From assembly GCA_030645915.1 (NCBI GenBank), contig JAUSNO010000025.1, positions 1-64,000 of the forward strand: 64,000 nucleotides of DNA, read 5' to 3'. The DNA is from Undibacterium sp. (GTDB lineage Bacteria > Pseudomonadota > Gammaproteobacteria > Burkholderiales > Burkholderiaceae_D). Below are positions 52,391 to 62,544 of this stretch, piece after piece. Below the pieces are notes generated by a model, which saw only the letters and a program-made list of their open reading frames with translations, was not told where the DNA came from and made no database searches. The number at the start of each line of letters is the position of its first letter. The stretch's first letter is position 1. Both the position numbers and the translations under genes were made by a program.

Positions 52391-53145
52391 TGAGAATGAT
52401 CGGCGCCACAGACAGTGCACGTCGGGTTACGCGCCACGTGTATTTGCGTCCACTCCATGTGCTGTGCATCGAGAAGCAACAGACGCCCCACCAGGGGGTT
52501 TCCTATTCCCATGATGACCTTGAGCGCCTCGGCTGCCTGCGTCGCGCCAATGATACCAACCAGCGGCGCAAAAACACCCATGCTGGAGCACATGACTTCT
52601 TCAAACTGCTGATCAGGCGGAAACAGGCAGGCATAGCAAGGGGAAGTCTCCTCTCGTGCATCGAATACGCTGATCTGCCCATCGAATGAAATCGCAGCAC
52701 CCGACACCAGCGGTACGGCTTGCTTTACGCAAGCCTGATTGACAGCATGCCGGGTTGTAAAATTATCGCAACAATCAAGCACAATGGTCGCCGATTGGAC
52801 GAGTTGTTGCAGTTGCTCACCGTGAATCCGCGCTCTTATCGCGACGACTTCTATTTCCGGATTAATCTGTTGCAACGCCTGCCTCCCGGAATCAACCTTA
52901 GGCTGCCCAATGCGTTCTGTAGTGTGCAAAATCTGCCGTTGCAGATTGGTCAGATCAACTTCATCATCGTCCACCAGGGTAATTTTTCCCACACCGGCAC
53001 TGGCTAAATAAAGTGCAGCTGGCGAACCCAGACCGCCAGCACCAATGATTAGCGCATGGGATTGCGTAATTTTTTGCTGCCCTTCGATGCCGATTTGATC
53101 CAGAAGAATGTGACGTGAGTAGCGTAGTAGTTGTTGATCGTTCAT
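52387..53145 (-). CDS. moeB: Molybdopterin-synthase adenylyltransferase
   Basis: A 252-residue E1-like enzyme that adenylates the C-terminus of MoaD (or ThiS) before sulfur transfer. The nucleotide motif is GAGGLGSP, with arginines in NLQRQILH, and zinc cysteines in CYAC and CTVC. After CGADHSH the stop codon is provided by the end of the palindromic element, so the original tail may be slightly changed. It follows gpmA-envC-ctpA, the common Burkholderiales order, after a terminator. Confidence 0.92.
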   Translation of the reverse strand: MNDQQLLRYSRHILLDQIGIEGQQKITQSHALIIGAGGLGSPAALYLASAGVGKITLVDDDEVDLTNLQRQILHTTERIGQPKVDSGRQALQQINPEIEVVAIRARIHGEQLQQLVQSATIVLDCCDNFTTRHAVNQACVKQAVPLVSGAAISFDGQISVFDAREETSPCYACLFPPDQQFEEVMCSSMGVFAPLVGIIGATQAAEALKVIMGIGNPLVGRLLLLDAQHMEWTQIHVARNPTCTVCGADHSH

Positions 53146-53160
53146 AGATTTACTTTATAC

Positions 53161-53190
53161 AAAAAAATGGCCGCATCGTATGCGGCCATT
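53161..53190 (-). terminator. Terminator between ctpA and moeB
   Basis: An 11-base stem AATGGCCGCAT/ATGCGGCCATT around a three-base loop, with seven As before it on the plus strand, which read as Ts on the minus strand. It ends ctpA transcription. Confidence 0.9.
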
Positions 53191-53192
53191 CT

Positions 53193-54674
53193 TTATTTTT
53201 TCCTGGTATCGGTTTTGCCGTCAGACTCGATAGAAGTTTCCTTGTCGGCGTCCTTCATTTCATCTTTCGTTGATTCCGGTTTGCTGACCTTAACCGGCAA
53301 ACCTTTTAAATGATTGAGTGCCTGCGCCAGCTGAAAATCATCTTTACTGCCGTATTCCAAAGGTTTGCTCTTCTTAGCCAAAGCGATAAGACGCTTCTCC
53401 TCCTCCAATTCATCCACCTTGGTTTTGGCCTGTTCAGCTTCCTTGTCATTGCTTAAATGTTTTTGCAAATCCGCTTCACGAGTACGCAAGCCATTAAAGC
53501 CATCACCGTCTGCTGTTTCTTCCACATTCAGATCGGGGACAATCCCTTTCGCCTGAATCGAACGGCCATTCGGCGTGTAATAACGCGCGGTAGTGAGCTT
53601 GACTGCCGTGTCCGCTGAAATTTGGCGGATGGTTTGCACTGACCCTTTGCCGAAGCTTTGGGTTCCCAAAATGGTGGCACGCTTGTAGTCCTGGAGTGCG
53701 CCGGCAACAATTTCAGAAGCCGAAGCCGAACCTGTATTGATCAGCACTACCATAGGCACATTTTTGATCGCCTCAGGCAACTTTGCAAGCGGATCGTTGG
53801 TGGCGCGTACGCCATAAAATTCCCGTTTTGCATAAAAGGTGGCTTTGGAATCCGCCAGTTGCCCATTGGTTGAGACGACAGGTACATCTTTAGGCAGGAA
53901 CGCTGCAGAAACCCCAATTGCACCTGGTAAAACGCCACCCGGGTCATTGCGCAAATCCAGTACCAAACCTTTGATGGCCGGATCTTGTGCATACAGCGCT
54001 TGTATTTTCTTTGCCATGTCTTCGACAGTAGGCTCCTGAAATTGCGAAATACGCAACCAGGCATACCCTGGCTCCACTATCTTGCCCTTGACGCTCTGCT
54101 GTTTGATCAGTTCACGGACAAGGGTGACTACGATGGGCTTGTCTTCATTCTTACGGGCGATTGTTAAGGTCACTTTGGTATTGGGCTCGCCGCGCATTTT
54201 TTTTACCGCCTCATCAAGCGTCAAGCCCTTGATCGGAACGGAATCCAAGCGAGTAATAAGATCGCCCGGCTTCAGACCTGCGCGGTAGGCTGGGGTATCT
54301 TCTATCGGGGAGATAATTTTCACATAACCGTCCTCCATACCCACTTCGATACCAAGCCCGACAAACTTCCCTTGCGTACCTTCACGCAACTCCTTAAAGG
54401 ACTTTTTATCCAGGTAGGCAGAATGCGGGTCCAGCGACGCAACCATGCCTGTGATGGCTTCTGTCAATAATTTATTATCTTCAACAGGTTCCACGTAATC
54501 TGATTTAATCAGACCAAACACATCGGCCAATTGTCTGAGTTCTTCTACCGGCAAGGGCGATCCCATGGTTTTCTGTGCCATTGCAGAAAACTGCACGGAC
54601 GCAGCGACACCGGCCACCATACCTAAACCGATCAATCCAAAACTCTTAATTTTAATGCCTATTTTGCTACTCAT
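53193..54674 (-). CDS. ctpA: C-terminal processing peptidase (S41 family)
   Basis: A 493-residue exported serine protease with an N-terminal membrane/signal segment (FGLIGLGMVAGVAAS). The PDZ domain spans about 100-185 (GLGIEVGMEDGYVKI). The S41 catalytic part has the Ser in GSASASEIVAG and the Lys in SFGKGSVQ. It trims or degrades periplasmic proteins, often murein hydrolases. The start was moved to MSSKIGI because AAGGG stands eight bases upstream. Confidence 0.93.
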   Translation of the reverse strand: MSSKIGIKIKSFGLIGLGMVAGVAASVQFSAMAQKTMGSPLPVEELRQLADVFGLIKSDYVEPVEDNKLLTEAITGMVASLDPHSAYLDKKSFKELREGTQGKFVGLGIEVGMEDGYVKIISPIEDTPAYRAGLKPGDLITRLDSVPIKGLTLDEAVKKMRGEPNTKVTLTIARKNEDKPIVVTLVRELIKQQSVKGKIVEPGYAWLRISQFQEPTVEDMAKKIQALYAQDPAIKGLVLDLRNDPGGVLPGAIGVSAAFLPKDVPVVSTNGQLADSKATFYAKREFYGVRATNDPLAKLPEAIKNVPMVVLINTGSASASEIVAGALQDYKRATILGTQSFGKGSVQTIRQISADTAVKLTTARYYTPNGRSIQAKGIVPDLNVEETADGDGFNGLRTREADLQKHLSNDKEAEQAKTKVDELEEEKRLIALAKKSKPLEYGSKDDFQLAQALNHLKGLPVKVSKPESTKDEMKDADKETSIESDGKTDTRKK

Positions 54675-54766
54675 TTCGCTACCCTTTTTACTACCAAAAA
54701 CACCTGAACTTAACGGAAAAATTCCGTAATACGATGCAACTACTATTTTCTCTGCCGATATGTGCG

Positions 54767-56143
54767 CTATTTTTTTACCCAAGTTAAGGGGTCAAATACT
54801 CGCCCCTGATGGCGAAGCTCAAAGTATAAACCTGATTCTTCGTTACCACCGCTATTGCCCGCACTCGCAATAACATCCCCCGCCTTGACGGCATCGCCAG
54901 CCCGCTTAAGTACCGCCTGATTGTTGCTATACAAACTTAAGTATTGACCGCCATGATCCACAATAATCATGTTGCCAAAACCCCTTAGCCACTCGGCAAA
55001 CACGACTTTACCAGCTGCAATCACTTTAATGTCAGCCCCCTCTAGCGCTTTGATGAAGAGGCCTTTCCAACTCGGGCCATCACCACGTTTGCTGCCAAAT
55101 CTGGCAATTAGTTCACCTTTGACCGGTAAGTGCAACTGCCCTTTCAACCGACTAAATTCAGTTCCATCATTACTTCCGGCAATTGGTGTCTGCTCAACTT
55201 TTGTCAACGTTTTAGCAGGGGGCTCATCTGCATCGATGGCGTTAGGATTGCTTATTTTTCCAGATTTCTTCTGTTGATTCGCTAGTTGTTTTTTTTCTTT
55301 TTGTGCTTTTTCTAGTGCCAGTTTCTCGATTCTTTGTTTTTCTACCTGTGCTGCCCTCTCTTGTTCTGCCTTCGCCTGATCTTCCATTAACTTCTTAAGA
55401 CGTGAGACAAGACTGCTCAATCTTTGTTCATCTTTTTGCAGATTATCTGCTTCTTTTTTCTGCGCATACAGTTTGTTTGCCAACTCGACAAGCAAATTGC
55501 TGCGCCGTTTTTTTTCATTTTCTAATGCGGCCTTATGCTCTCGTTCTTCTCGCGCGATGTCATCCAGGTCAGTTTTTGCCTCAAGCGCCTCTTGAGTATT
55601 TTTCTCGATCGCTTGCAGACTGACCTTCAATGCATCAATCATTTTTGCCTGCGTTTGCGATACATAACCCATGTATTGCAAATCACGATGAATACGATTC
55701 GGATTATCCCCTGAGAGTAGCAACTTGACCCTATCACTGTCTCCGCGCATGTATTGATGGCGCAGGAATTCGGACAATTGTTTTTTTTGCTTTTCTATTT
55801 TTACAGATAAGCGGCTCTGTTCTTCCATCAACAATTTAAGCTTAGACGCGGTCTGCGTCTGCTCTGTTTGCAGTTCACGTAAAGAACGGTTGGCTTCTGA
55901 TATCGCCTGCTCAGAATCTTCTAGCGCATCACTGGCTTTATCTTTTGCAGATTCTGTTTTATTAATATTGTTTTTGAGCGCTTTTAATTTTTGCTGTAAC
56001 TCGGAACGCTCTGATTCCGCCTGTTTTTTTTGATTAGCACGATTGGTGCTGGCGGCATGGGCTTGCCCAAGCGCCCCGACCAAAAATAGACAGGAAAGCA
56101 CGAGCACCATTATTGGTGCTCGTGCAAATGTCGACAACGTCAT
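54767..56143 (-). CDS. envC: Murein hydrolase activator EnvC
   Basis: A 458-residue periplasmic protein with a signal peptide of about 30 residues, coiled coils from about 35 to 280 and a C-terminal LytM domain near 340-458. The zinc ligands of active M23 peptidases are missing (GLFIKALEG at the first site, LYFELRHQG at the last), as in EnvC, which activates amidases at the division site. It begins 11 bases after gpmA and runs toward ctpA, so the three form one operon. Confidence 0.9.
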   Translation of the reverse strand: MTLSTFARAPIMVLVLSCLFLVGALGQAHAASTNRANQKKQAESERSELQQKLKALKNNINKTESAKDKASDALEDSEQAISEANRSLRELQTEQTQTASKLKLLMEEQSRLSVKIEKQKKQLSEFLRHQYMRGDSDRVKLLLSGDNPNRIHRDLQYMGYVSQTQAKMIDALKVSLQAIEKNTQEALEAKTDLDDIAREEREHKAALENEKKRRSNLLVELANKLYAQKKEADNLQKDEQRLSSLVSRLKKLMEDQAKAEQERAAQVEKQRIEKLALEKAQKEKKQLANQQKKSGKISNPNAIDADEPPAKTLTKVEQTPIAGSNDGTEFSRLKGQLHLPVKGELIARFGSKRGDGPSWKGLFIKALEGADIKVIAAGKVVFAEWLRGFGNMIIVDHGGQYLSLYSNNQAVLKRAGDAVKAGDVIASAGNSGGNEESGLYFELRHQGRVFDPLTWVKK

Positions 56144-56154
56144 CAGAGAGTTAT

Positions 56155-56901
56155 TTATTTGGATTTTCCCTGACTGGCAACCGCTTGCAGTGCAGCCGCA
56201 ATCGCCGACTGGTCACCCAGATAGTAGTGTCTGATTGGTTTCAAGTCTGCATCTAACTCATAGACTAGCGGTTGTCCATTCGGAATATTCAAGTTAACAA
56301 TGTCAGCGTCACTAATGCCATCCAACATCTTGATCAAGGCGCGCAAACTATTGCCATGCGCAGAAATAATGATGCGTTTACCTGAACGTATTGCCGGTGC
56401 AATCGTGTCATCCCAAGCTGGTACCACGCGCTCAACGGTGTCTTTAAGACATTCCGTCAGTGGAATTTGCGAACGCGGTAAGCCGGCGTAACGTGGATCA
56501 TTAAAAGACGTTCTTGGATCATTTTCATCCAACGGATTTGGTGGTGTATCGTAACTACGGCGCCATACCAACACTTGTTCATCGCCATACTTGGCTGCAG
56601 TTTCCGCTTTATTCAAGCCTTGTAGAGCACCGTAATGACGCTCATTGAGGCGCCAGTCATTGACGATAGGCAGCCACATCAGATCCATTTCATCAAGCGT
56701 ACCCCACAAAGTTCGGATAGCGCGCTTAAGTACCGAAGTAAACGCTAAATCAAAGGTAAAACCCGCTTCCTTAAGGAGGACGCCGGCCTGACGCGCCTCA
56801 GCCACACCTTTTTCTGTCAGATCGACATCGGTCCAACCAGTAAAGCGGTTATCGAGGTTCCAGGTGGATTCGCCGTGGCGCATTAAAACGATTTTGTACA
56901 T
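56155..56901 (-). CDS. gpmA: 2,3-bisphosphoglycerate-dependent phosphoglycerate mutase
   Basis: A 248-residue glycolytic enzyme interconverting 3- and 2-phosphoglycerate. The phosphorylated H9 is in LMRHGES, with [10 protein letters not shown] carrying further substrate residues and SAHGNSLRA the second histidine. Length and motifs match the GpmA family throughout. It heads the envC-ctpA operon. Confidence 0.95.
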   Translation of the reverse strand: MYKIVLMRHGESTWNLDNRFTGWTDVDLTEKGVAEARQAGVLLKEAGFTFDLAFTSVLKRAIRTLWGTLDEMDLMWLPIVNDWRLNERHYGALQGLNKAETAAKYGDEQVLVWRRSYDTPPNPLDENDPRTSFNDPRYAGLPRSQIPLTECLKDTVERVVPAWDDTIAPAIRSGKRIIISAHGNSLRALIKMLDGISDADIVNLNIPNGQPLVYELDADLKPIRHYYLGDQSAIAAALQAVASQGKSK

Positions 56902-57035
56902 GATAGAGAGAAATGGAGTTGGTTTAAAAAATCAGACTTAAGGCAAAATGTAGTTTGAAACTCAATCAGATGCTGCACCGCCATCTATTTTATAATGACG
57001 AGGTTCTTTTTAACCATTCAAACTACTGGAATACT

Positions 57036-57437
57036 GTGAAATTCATTATCGACAACATCTGGATCATCGCCATCGCTTTAGTTTCAGGCGGCGCGTTGCT
57101 GTTTCCTGCATTACAGCGGCGGGGCGCAAAATTATCGCAATTACAAGTAACACAACTGATCAATCAAGGTAAGTCCTTGATTCTAGATGTCAGAACCGCA
57201 GAAGAATTTGCGACAGGACATTTACAAAATGCAAAACATATTCCACTTCCAGAATTAAGTAATCGCATTAAAGAAATTGAAAAATCCAAAGGTGGTACAG
57301 TTATTACGGTATGCGAACATGGAGCACGCTCTGCCAGTGCTGCCGGATTGCTAAAAAAGGCTGGATTTGCGCAAGTTTTCATCCTGGACGGAGGCGTTAC
57401 AGCATGGAAATCGCAAGGTTTGCCAACAATTAAGTGA
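57036..57437 (+). CDS. Membrane-anchored rhodanese-like protein
   Basis: A 133-residue protein with one membrane helix near residues 7-25 and a rhodanese domain near 40-130. The active Cys is in VCEHGARSA, and the CDC25-like loop is normal. It would move sulfane sulfur at the membrane. I chose the GTG start because it begins at the membrane anchor as in homologues; upstream codons are poor. grxC and secB follow. Confidence 0.85.
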   Translation: MKFIIDNIWIIAIALVSGGALLFPALQRRGAKLSQLQVTQLINQGKSLILDVRTAEEFATGHLQNAKHIPLPELSNRIKEIEKSKGGTVITVCEHGARSASAAGLLKKAGFAQVFILDGGVTAWKSQGLPTIK

Positions 57438-57462
57438 ATCAGAAAGTGAGCCGGAGAATCGT

Positions 57463-57726
57463 ATGACTGCACACGTAATTATGTATAGTACTGCCGTTTG
57501 CCCTTATTGCACTATGGCAGAACGCCTGTTGAAATCCAAAGGCGTCGAGGAAATAGAAAAAATTCGCATCGATCTTGATCCTGGCATACGTGAGGCTATG
57601 ATGCAAAAGACAGGGCGCCGTACTGTCCCGCAAATTTACATCGGCGATACGCATGTCGGAGGTTTTGACGATTTATCTGCGCTCGATAGAGCCGGCAAAC
57701 TTTCTGACTTATTGAATCCGGGTTGA
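57463..57726 (+). CDS. grxC: Glutaredoxin 3
   Basis: An 87-residue redox protein with active site C13-P-Y-C16 and the glutathione-binding TVPQIYIGDTHVGGFDD. It uses glutathione to reduce disulfides. GGAG precedes the ATG. It lies between the rhodanese and secB genes, the usual order in this group. Confidence 0.96.
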   Translation: MTAHVIMYSTAVCPYCTMAERLLKSKGVEEIEKIRIDLDPGIREAMMQKTGRRTVPQIYIGDTHVGGFDDLSALDRAGKLSDLLNPG

Positions 57727-57854
57727 TTCTCGATTGCCCATTGCATCTGCGGCTTGCTACAATATGCGCCGCGACCTTGAAATGGTTGAAAACAGCCTCA
57801 TCTTGTTATCTTGCTGTTCATTATTAATTTTTTAGAATTTTTAGAAAGTCTCAC

Positions 57855-58352
57855 ATGTCTGACGAAAATCTGCAGCCCGTATTTCAAATTCAACGCGTTT
57901 ATCTAAAAGATTTGTCGCTTGAGCAGCCAAATTCTCCTGGAATTTTTCTCGAACAAGAAGCACCAAGCATCGAAGTTTCTCTCGATGTAGGCGCAGAACA
58001 ATTAGCAGAAGGTATCGTTGAATCTACAGTAACAGTGACGGTAACTGCAAAAATCAAAGACAAGATTGCCTTCCTGGTCGAAGGTAAGCAAGCTGGCATT
58101 TTTGAGGCACGCAATATTCCAGCTGAGCAATTAGATCCGTTGCTTGGCATTGGCTGCCCAAATATTCTCTATCCGTATCTGCGCTCCAACATCGCGGATG
58201 CAATTACTCGCGCTGGTTTCCCTCCTATTCATTTGACAGAAATCAATTTTGAAGCCTTCTATCAACAGCGTCTACAAAACGTTGCTGAGCAACAAGCAAA
58301 ATTGCAAGCAGAAACAGCAAATAGTGACGCCGCGCCAGCTACCACGCATTAA
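57855..58352 (+). CDS. secB: Protein-export chaperone SecB
   Basis: A 165-residue cytoplasmic chaperone that keeps preproteins unfolded for Sec[30 protein letters not shown] and [25 protein letters not shown] (split here from its continuation) are typical. It forms a tetramer. The C-terminal tail is acidic and variable. Confidence 0.96.
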   Translation: MSDENLQPVFQIQRVYLKDLSLEQPNSPGIFLEQEAPSIEVSLDVGAEQLAEGIVESTVTVTVTAKIKDKIAFLVEGKQAGIFEARNIPAEQLDPLLGIGCPNILYPYLRSNIADAITRAGFPPIHLTEINFEAFYQQRLQNVAEQQAKLQAETANSDAAPATTH

Positions 58353-58361
58353 TTCTGGATT

Positions 58362-58394
58362 GACCCCGTACAGTTCCGAAGAACTAACGGGGTC
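58362..58394. terminator. Hairpin after secB
   Basis: A long stem GACCCCGT...ACGGGGTC with inner AGTTC/GAACT and a CGAA loop, ten bases after the secB stop. It is not followed by a T run, so it may be a weak terminator or an mRNA-stabilising hairpin. Confidence 0.55.
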
Positions 58395-58422
58395 TTCAAG
58401 TAAGACTTAGGATTTCTCTTCT

Positions 58423-58866
58423 ATGCATCGTCTTCTACTAATTTTTTTTATAGGGACAAGTCTGCTTTCTGGTTTGGCCAATGCATTGGAATTCAGGTCC
58501 ATTAGTGCTTCCCCTGTGATTTTGTATGATGCCCCCTCAGCTAAAGGTGGCAAGCTCTATGTCGCTCCCCGTGGTATGCCTGTTGAACTCATTTTGACTT
58601 ATGGCACCTGGAGTAAAGTCCGGGACATGACTGGTGACTTGAGCTGGGTAGAATCAAAAGATTTAATTGTACGGCGCAACGTAATTGTTCGTGTCACTAA
58701 TGCCAAAGTTAGAACGGCGCCAGATGAATCTTCGACACTAGTATTTAGCGCTGACAAACATGTTCTGCTGGAGATCACCGAATCCGTCACTGGCGGATGG
58801 GTAAAGGTAAAACACCGCGACGGTCAATTGGGATATGTAAAAACATCCGAAGTCTGGGGCATTTAA
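58423..58866 (+). CDS. Exported bacterial SH3-domain protein
   Basis: A 147-residue protein with a signal peptide of about 21 residues (FFIGTSLLSGLANA). Two SH3b-like segments follow: LEFRSISASPVILYDAPS...WSKVRDMTGDLSWVESKDL and VIVRVTNAKVRTAPDESS...GGWVKVKHRDGQLGYVKTSEVWGI. They probably bind the cell wall. It is in the secB-gpsA interval, commonly conserved in this order. Confidence 0.85.
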   Translation: MHRLLLIFFIGTSLLSGLANALEFRSISASPVILYDAPSAKGGKLYVAPRGMPVELILTYGTWSKVRDMTGDLSWVESKDLIVRRNVIVRVTNAKVRTAPDESSTLVFSADKHVLLEITESVTGGWVKVKHRDGQLGYVKTSEVWGI

Positions 58867-58901
58867 TTTATCAGACCCAATCAATAATGAATCGAAAAAA
58901 T

Positions 58902-58923
58902 GGACAGTTTTCTGTCCTTTTTT
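58902..58923 (+). terminator. Rho-independent terminator
   Basis: GGACAG, a TTTT loop and CTGTCC, followed by six Ts, 35 bases after the SH3 gene and before gpsA. Confidence 0.85.
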
Positions 58924-58964
58924 GTATTCACCATATGTATATTTAATCCAAGTCAGATCTTGAT

Positions 58965-59960
58965 ATGAAAATAACGATACTCGGTGCAGGAGCTTGGGGA
59001 ACAGCATTGGCGATCGCTCTTGCAGCCAAGAATGAAGTTGTTCTCTGGGGTAGAAATCAGATAATGATGTCACGACTACAGGCCGACAGAGTCAATCAGG
59101 ACTATTTGCCTGGATTTACATTGCCGCAACAATTACATGCAACGGCAGATTTTGATATCGCAATGAAGCATATTCAATCTTCCGGCTTCTTGATCATTGC
59201 CACCTCGGTTGCAGGACTACGTCCGATTCTCACTCAATGCCTGCCATACCAGTTAAAACAAGTTGTATGGCTCTGCAAAGGCTTCGAGGAAGGAAGTCAA
59301 CTACTTCCTCATCAGATCGTGCGACAGATACTTGGAGAGCATGTGGAAACAGGTGCACTTTCTGGTCCCTCCTTTGCGCAAGAGGTGGCAAAAGGCCTGC
59401 CATGTGCCCTTACCATCGCATCCTCGAGCCCCGAGCTGTGTCAACAAGTTGTGGCTGCAATCCATGGCAATGCGATACGCGTATACTCAAGTGACGATGT
59501 CATTGGTGTAGAGGTTGGCGGAGCAGTAAAGAATATTCTGGCGATCGCAACGGGTATTGCAGATGGTCTTGGATTGGGATTAAACGCCCGCGCCGCATTG
59601 ATGACACGAGGATTGGCAGAAATCAGTCGCCTTGGCGTGGTTCTCGGTGGCCGTAGCGAAACCTTGATGGGACTCACCGGAGTGGGCGATCTCATCCTTA
59701 CATGCACTGGTGACCTATCTCGTAACCGTAAAGTCGGTCTTGCACTCGCACAAGGGAAATCGTTGGCAACCATCATTGAAGAATTAGGGCATGTGGCAGA
59801 AGGCGTGCGCTGTGCGCAAGCTGTCAGGTCTTTGGCTGCCAGACTCAAGGTCGACATGCCTATCAGTGACGCCGTTGCTGGGGTATTATTTGATGGCGTT
59901 GCAGCACAAGATATGATCGAGCGATTGTTGGCGCGTGATGCCAAACAAGAGGGGCATTAA
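58965..59960 (+). CDS. gpsA: Glycerol-3-phosphate dehydrogenase (NAD(P)+)
   Basis: A 331-residue enzyme that makes glycerol-3-phosphate for phospholipids. The nucleotide motif is [10 protein letters not shown] near residues 7-16, then [11 protein letters not shown], the catalytic Lys in [12 protein letters not shown] and [16 protein letters not shown]. Length is normal for the family. Confidence 0.95.
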   Translation: MKITILGAGAWGTALAIALAAKNEVVLWGRNQIMMSRLQADRVNQDYLPGFTLPQQLHATADFDIAMKHIQSSGFLIIATSVAGLRPILTQCLPYQLKQVVWLCKGFEEGSQLLPHQIVRQILGEHVETGALSGPSFAQEVAKGLPCALTIASSSPELCQQVVAAIHGNAIRVYSSDDVIGVEVGGAVKNILAIATGIADGLGLGLNARAALMTRGLAEISRLGVVLGGRSETLMGLTGVGDLILTCTGDLSRNRKVGLALAQGKSLATIIEELGHVAEGVRCAQAVRSLAARLKVDMPISDAVAGVLFDGVAAQDMIERLLARDAKQEGH

Positions 59961-59964
59961 TCTC

Positions 59965-60183
59965 TTAGCCATTTTCAAATATGCTCGATTGTTGCGCATG
60001 CATGACTCTGACGATGACGTGCTCTGGTACTTCTTTCTGACGTAAAAATTCAGACGCGCTGGCGTTACCTAAGGTAGGCGCATAAAAAATTCCGATATCT
60101 ACCAGCATTCGAGTAATCATATCCCGACGTTTAAGAGGTAGCTGGCGTTTTAATTTTTTTTTCCGTTTTCTACTTCCTGACAC
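59965..60183 (-). CDS. Hypothetical basic protein, 72 residues
   Basis: A small protein with a strongly basic N-terminus (RKRKKKLKRQ) and a helical middle (RDMITRMLVDIGIFYAP, EFLRQKEVPEHVIVRVMHA). No family is recognised. The GTG start has GGGGG five bases upstream; a TTG four codons earlier is possible. It is convergent with gpsA and follows another small unknown gene. Confidence 0.55.
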   Translation of the reverse strand: MSGSRKRKKKLKRQLPLKRRDMITRMLVDIGIFYAPTLGNASASEFLRQKEVPEHVIVRVMHAQQSSIFENG

Positions 60184-60225
60184 AATAGCCCCCAAGGGTT
60201 GATGCGCGAGATGCGAATATACAGT

Positions 60226-60420
60226 CTAATCCGGATCGCCTTTTTCAGGGATTTTTTTAAGTACTAATTTCTGCCTCTGCCGAATGGAAGAAACAGATTT
60301 TTGATGACTGCCGGCACCGCTTCGTTTCGCAGCAAGCGCAATCGGATTGCGCGGTTTAGTCTGGGCAGGATCAAGACGAAAAACCAATTTCTGACGGGTA
60401 CCTAGTGATTTGTTCGCCAT
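60226..60420 (-). CDS. Hypothetical basic protein, 64 residues
   Basis: A small basic protein containing two similar motifs, RQKLVFRL and RQKLVLKK, at the two ends. It lies between hslU and the 72-residue gene on the same strand. No family is recognised, and the ribosome site (GGGAAA) is weak. Confidence 0.55.
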   Translation of the reverse strand: MANKSLGTRQKLVFRLDPAQTKPRNPIALAAKRSGAGSHQKSVSSIRQRQKLVLKKIPEKGDPD

Positions 60421-60452
60421 GAGAGTTTCCCATCAAGGTAATTCAAAAATAA

Positions 60453-61808
60453 TTACAGCACATAACGCGATAAATCTTCATTTACCGCCAAAGCTTGCAG
60501 ACGCTGGTCAACATACGTCGCATCAATAATTATCGTCTTGCCGCTATTTTGATGCGCATCAAAAGAAATTTCTTCCAATAGTTTTTCCATCACAGTGTAA
60601 AGACGACGCGCACCGATATTTTCTGTCGTTTCATTGACAGAGTAGGCGATCCCCGCCAATCTCTGCACCCCCTCAGCCGTAAAATCAATCGTTACCCCCT
60701 CCGTGGCAAGCAAAGCTTCATACTGGCGTGTTAGACAAGCATCAGTACCAGTTAAAATTTGCTCAAAATCGGCTATCGACAGCGACTCCAGTTCGACCCG
60801 AATAGGAAATCGACCTTGAAGCTCGGGAATCAAATCGGAGGGTTTAGCTAAATGAAAAGCACCGGATGCAATAAACAGGATGTGATCGGTTTTTATCATG
60901 CCATATTTGGTATTCACGGTCGTTCCTTCAACCAAAGGAAGTAAGTCTCTTTGCACTCCAGCTCGTGAAACTTCAGCCCCACCCGTTTCAGAACGGGAGG
61001 CAATTTTGTCAATTTCATCCAAAAATACAATGCCATTTTGCTCTACATTGTTGATCGCTTCTTGTTTGAGCTCATCTTCATTGACCAGTTTTGCTGCTTC
61101 CTCTTCGATTAAGAGCTTCATCGCTTCTTTGATTTTTAGCTTGCGGCTTTTTTTGCGGCCACTTCCTATGCCGGAAAACATAGACTTAATTTGTTCTGTC
61201 ATTTCTTCCATGCCCGGCGGTGCCATGATTTCCATCTGAGGCCCCGTTTCAGCAACGTCAATTTCAATTTCTTTATCATCGAGCACCCCTTCTCGAAGGC
61301 GCTTGCGAAAGGTCTGACGTGTCATGTTTGGCACGGAATCTACAAGCCGCGGTTCGCTACCGGATTCGGTATCTGCATTAGAAACAACATCGCGGGCAGT
61401 TGGTAAAAGAATGTCAAGTATACGGTCTTCAGCTGCGTCTTCAGCACGGCTTTTAACTCGGCTCGTAGCAATTTCTCGGGTTTGTTTAATCCCGATGTCG
61501 ACAAGATCGCGAATAATGGTATCGACATCGCGCCCCACATAGCCAACTTCGGTAAATTTGGTCGCTTCGATCTTGATAAATGGCGCGCCGGCTAATTTAG
61601 CCAGGCGTCGCGCAATCTCTGTCTTACCAACACCTGTGGGGCCTATCATCAGAATATTTTTTGGTGTTATTTCATAACGCAAGGGATCGGGAACCTGCTG
61701 GCGACGCCAACGATTTCGCAATGCAATGGCAACAGCACGCTTGGCGTTTTCTTGTCCGACAACATGCTTATCTAATTCGAAAACGATTTCTTGCGGAGTC
61801 ATATTCAT
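60453..61808 (-). CDS. hslU: ATP-dependent protease ATPase subunit HslU
   Basis: A 451-residue AAA+ unfoldase. Walker A GPTGVGKT, Walker [12 protein letters not shown], a pore GYVGRDV motif and an intermediate domain near 110-240 are present. The C-terminus ends SRYVL, the tail that docks in HslV. It begins 56 bases after hslV, so the two form the classical operon. Confidence 0.97.
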   Translation of the reverse strand: MNMTPQEIVFELDKHVVGQENAKRAVAIALRNRWRRQQVPDPLRYEITPKNILMIGPTGVGKTEIARRLAKLAGAPFIKIEATKFTEVGYVGRDVDTIIRDLVDIGIKQTREIATSRVKSRAEDAAEDRILDILLPTARDVVSNADTESGSEPRLVDSVPNMTRQTFRKRLREGVLDDKEIEIDVAETGPQMEIMAPPGMEEMTEQIKSMFSGIGSGRKKSRKLKIKEAMKLLIEEEAAKLVNEDELKQEAINNVEQNGIVFLDEIDKIASRSETGGAEVSRAGVQRDLLPLVEGTTVNTKYGMIKTDHILFIASGAFHLAKPSDLIPELQGRFPIRVELESLSIADFEQILTGTDACLTRQYEALLATEGVTIDFTAEGVQRLAGIAYSVNETTENIGARRLYTVMEKLLEEISFDAHQNSGKTIIIDATYVDQRLQALAVNEDLSRYVL

Positions 61809-61864
61809 ATGCGTTTATCTCAATTAATGCTTATTTTCGTTATTCACAACACTCATTGAATTAT

Positions 61865-62401
61865 CTACTCTAATGTTTCTATCGTATGCGACAGATTCGT
61901 ATAAATACACAATTCACCCGCAATGGTGAGAGATTTTTTGACGATTTCTATGGGCGATAAATCTGTATTTTGAAACAATGCAATCGCCGCGGATTGCGCA
62001 AAGGTTCCACCTGAGCCTATCGCGCCTATACCGTCATTTGGTTCCAGCACATCGCCATTACCTGTGATCACGAGCGTCGTTTCACGGTCAGCCACAAGTA
62101 ACATCGCTTCTAGCCTACGCAACATCCGATCTGTACGCCAATCTTTCGCCAATTCCACAGAAGCGCGCATCAGATGCCCCTGATGTTTTTCCAACTTTGA
62201 CTCAAATCGTTCAATCAGAGTGAATGCATCTGCTGTTCCTCCGGCGAACCCTGCAAGTACTTTATTATGATAAAGCTTGCGTACTTTGCGTGCAGTACCC
62301 TTCATGACGACATTGCCCAACGTAACTTGACCATCCCCGCCAAGTGCCACCAGATTCCCGCGTCTCACCGACAAAATGGTTGTACCGTGAAATTGTTCCA
62401 T
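61865..62401 (-). CDS. hslV: ATP-dependent protease peptidase subunit HslV
   Basis: A 178-residue proteasome-like threonine peptidase. A six-residue propeptide (MEQFHG) precedes the catalytic Thr of TTILSVRRG, and the [10 protein letters not shown] loop is normal. AGGAA precedes the ATG. It forms a dodecamer capped by HslU. Confidence 0.97.
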   Translation of the reverse strand: MEQFHGTTILSVRRGNLVALGGDGQVTLGNVVMKGTARKVRKLYHNKVLAGFAGGTADAFTLIERFESKLEKHQGHLMRASVELAKDWRTDRMLRRLEAMLLVADRETTLVITGNGDVLEPNDGIGAIGSGGTFAQSAAIALFQNTDLSPIEIVKKSLTIAGELCIYTNLSHTIETLE

Positions 62402-62544
62402 GAAGTTCCTAAATGAAAATTCCCCTGCACTCTTGCAAGTTGCATTAAGGGAGGTCAGGATGATTTAGCTGACCAGAGAAAAATTGAATAGATTCAGAAA
62501 TGGGGGTGTTGCCCCAAAATTGCAAGACATTAGAAAGATGAACG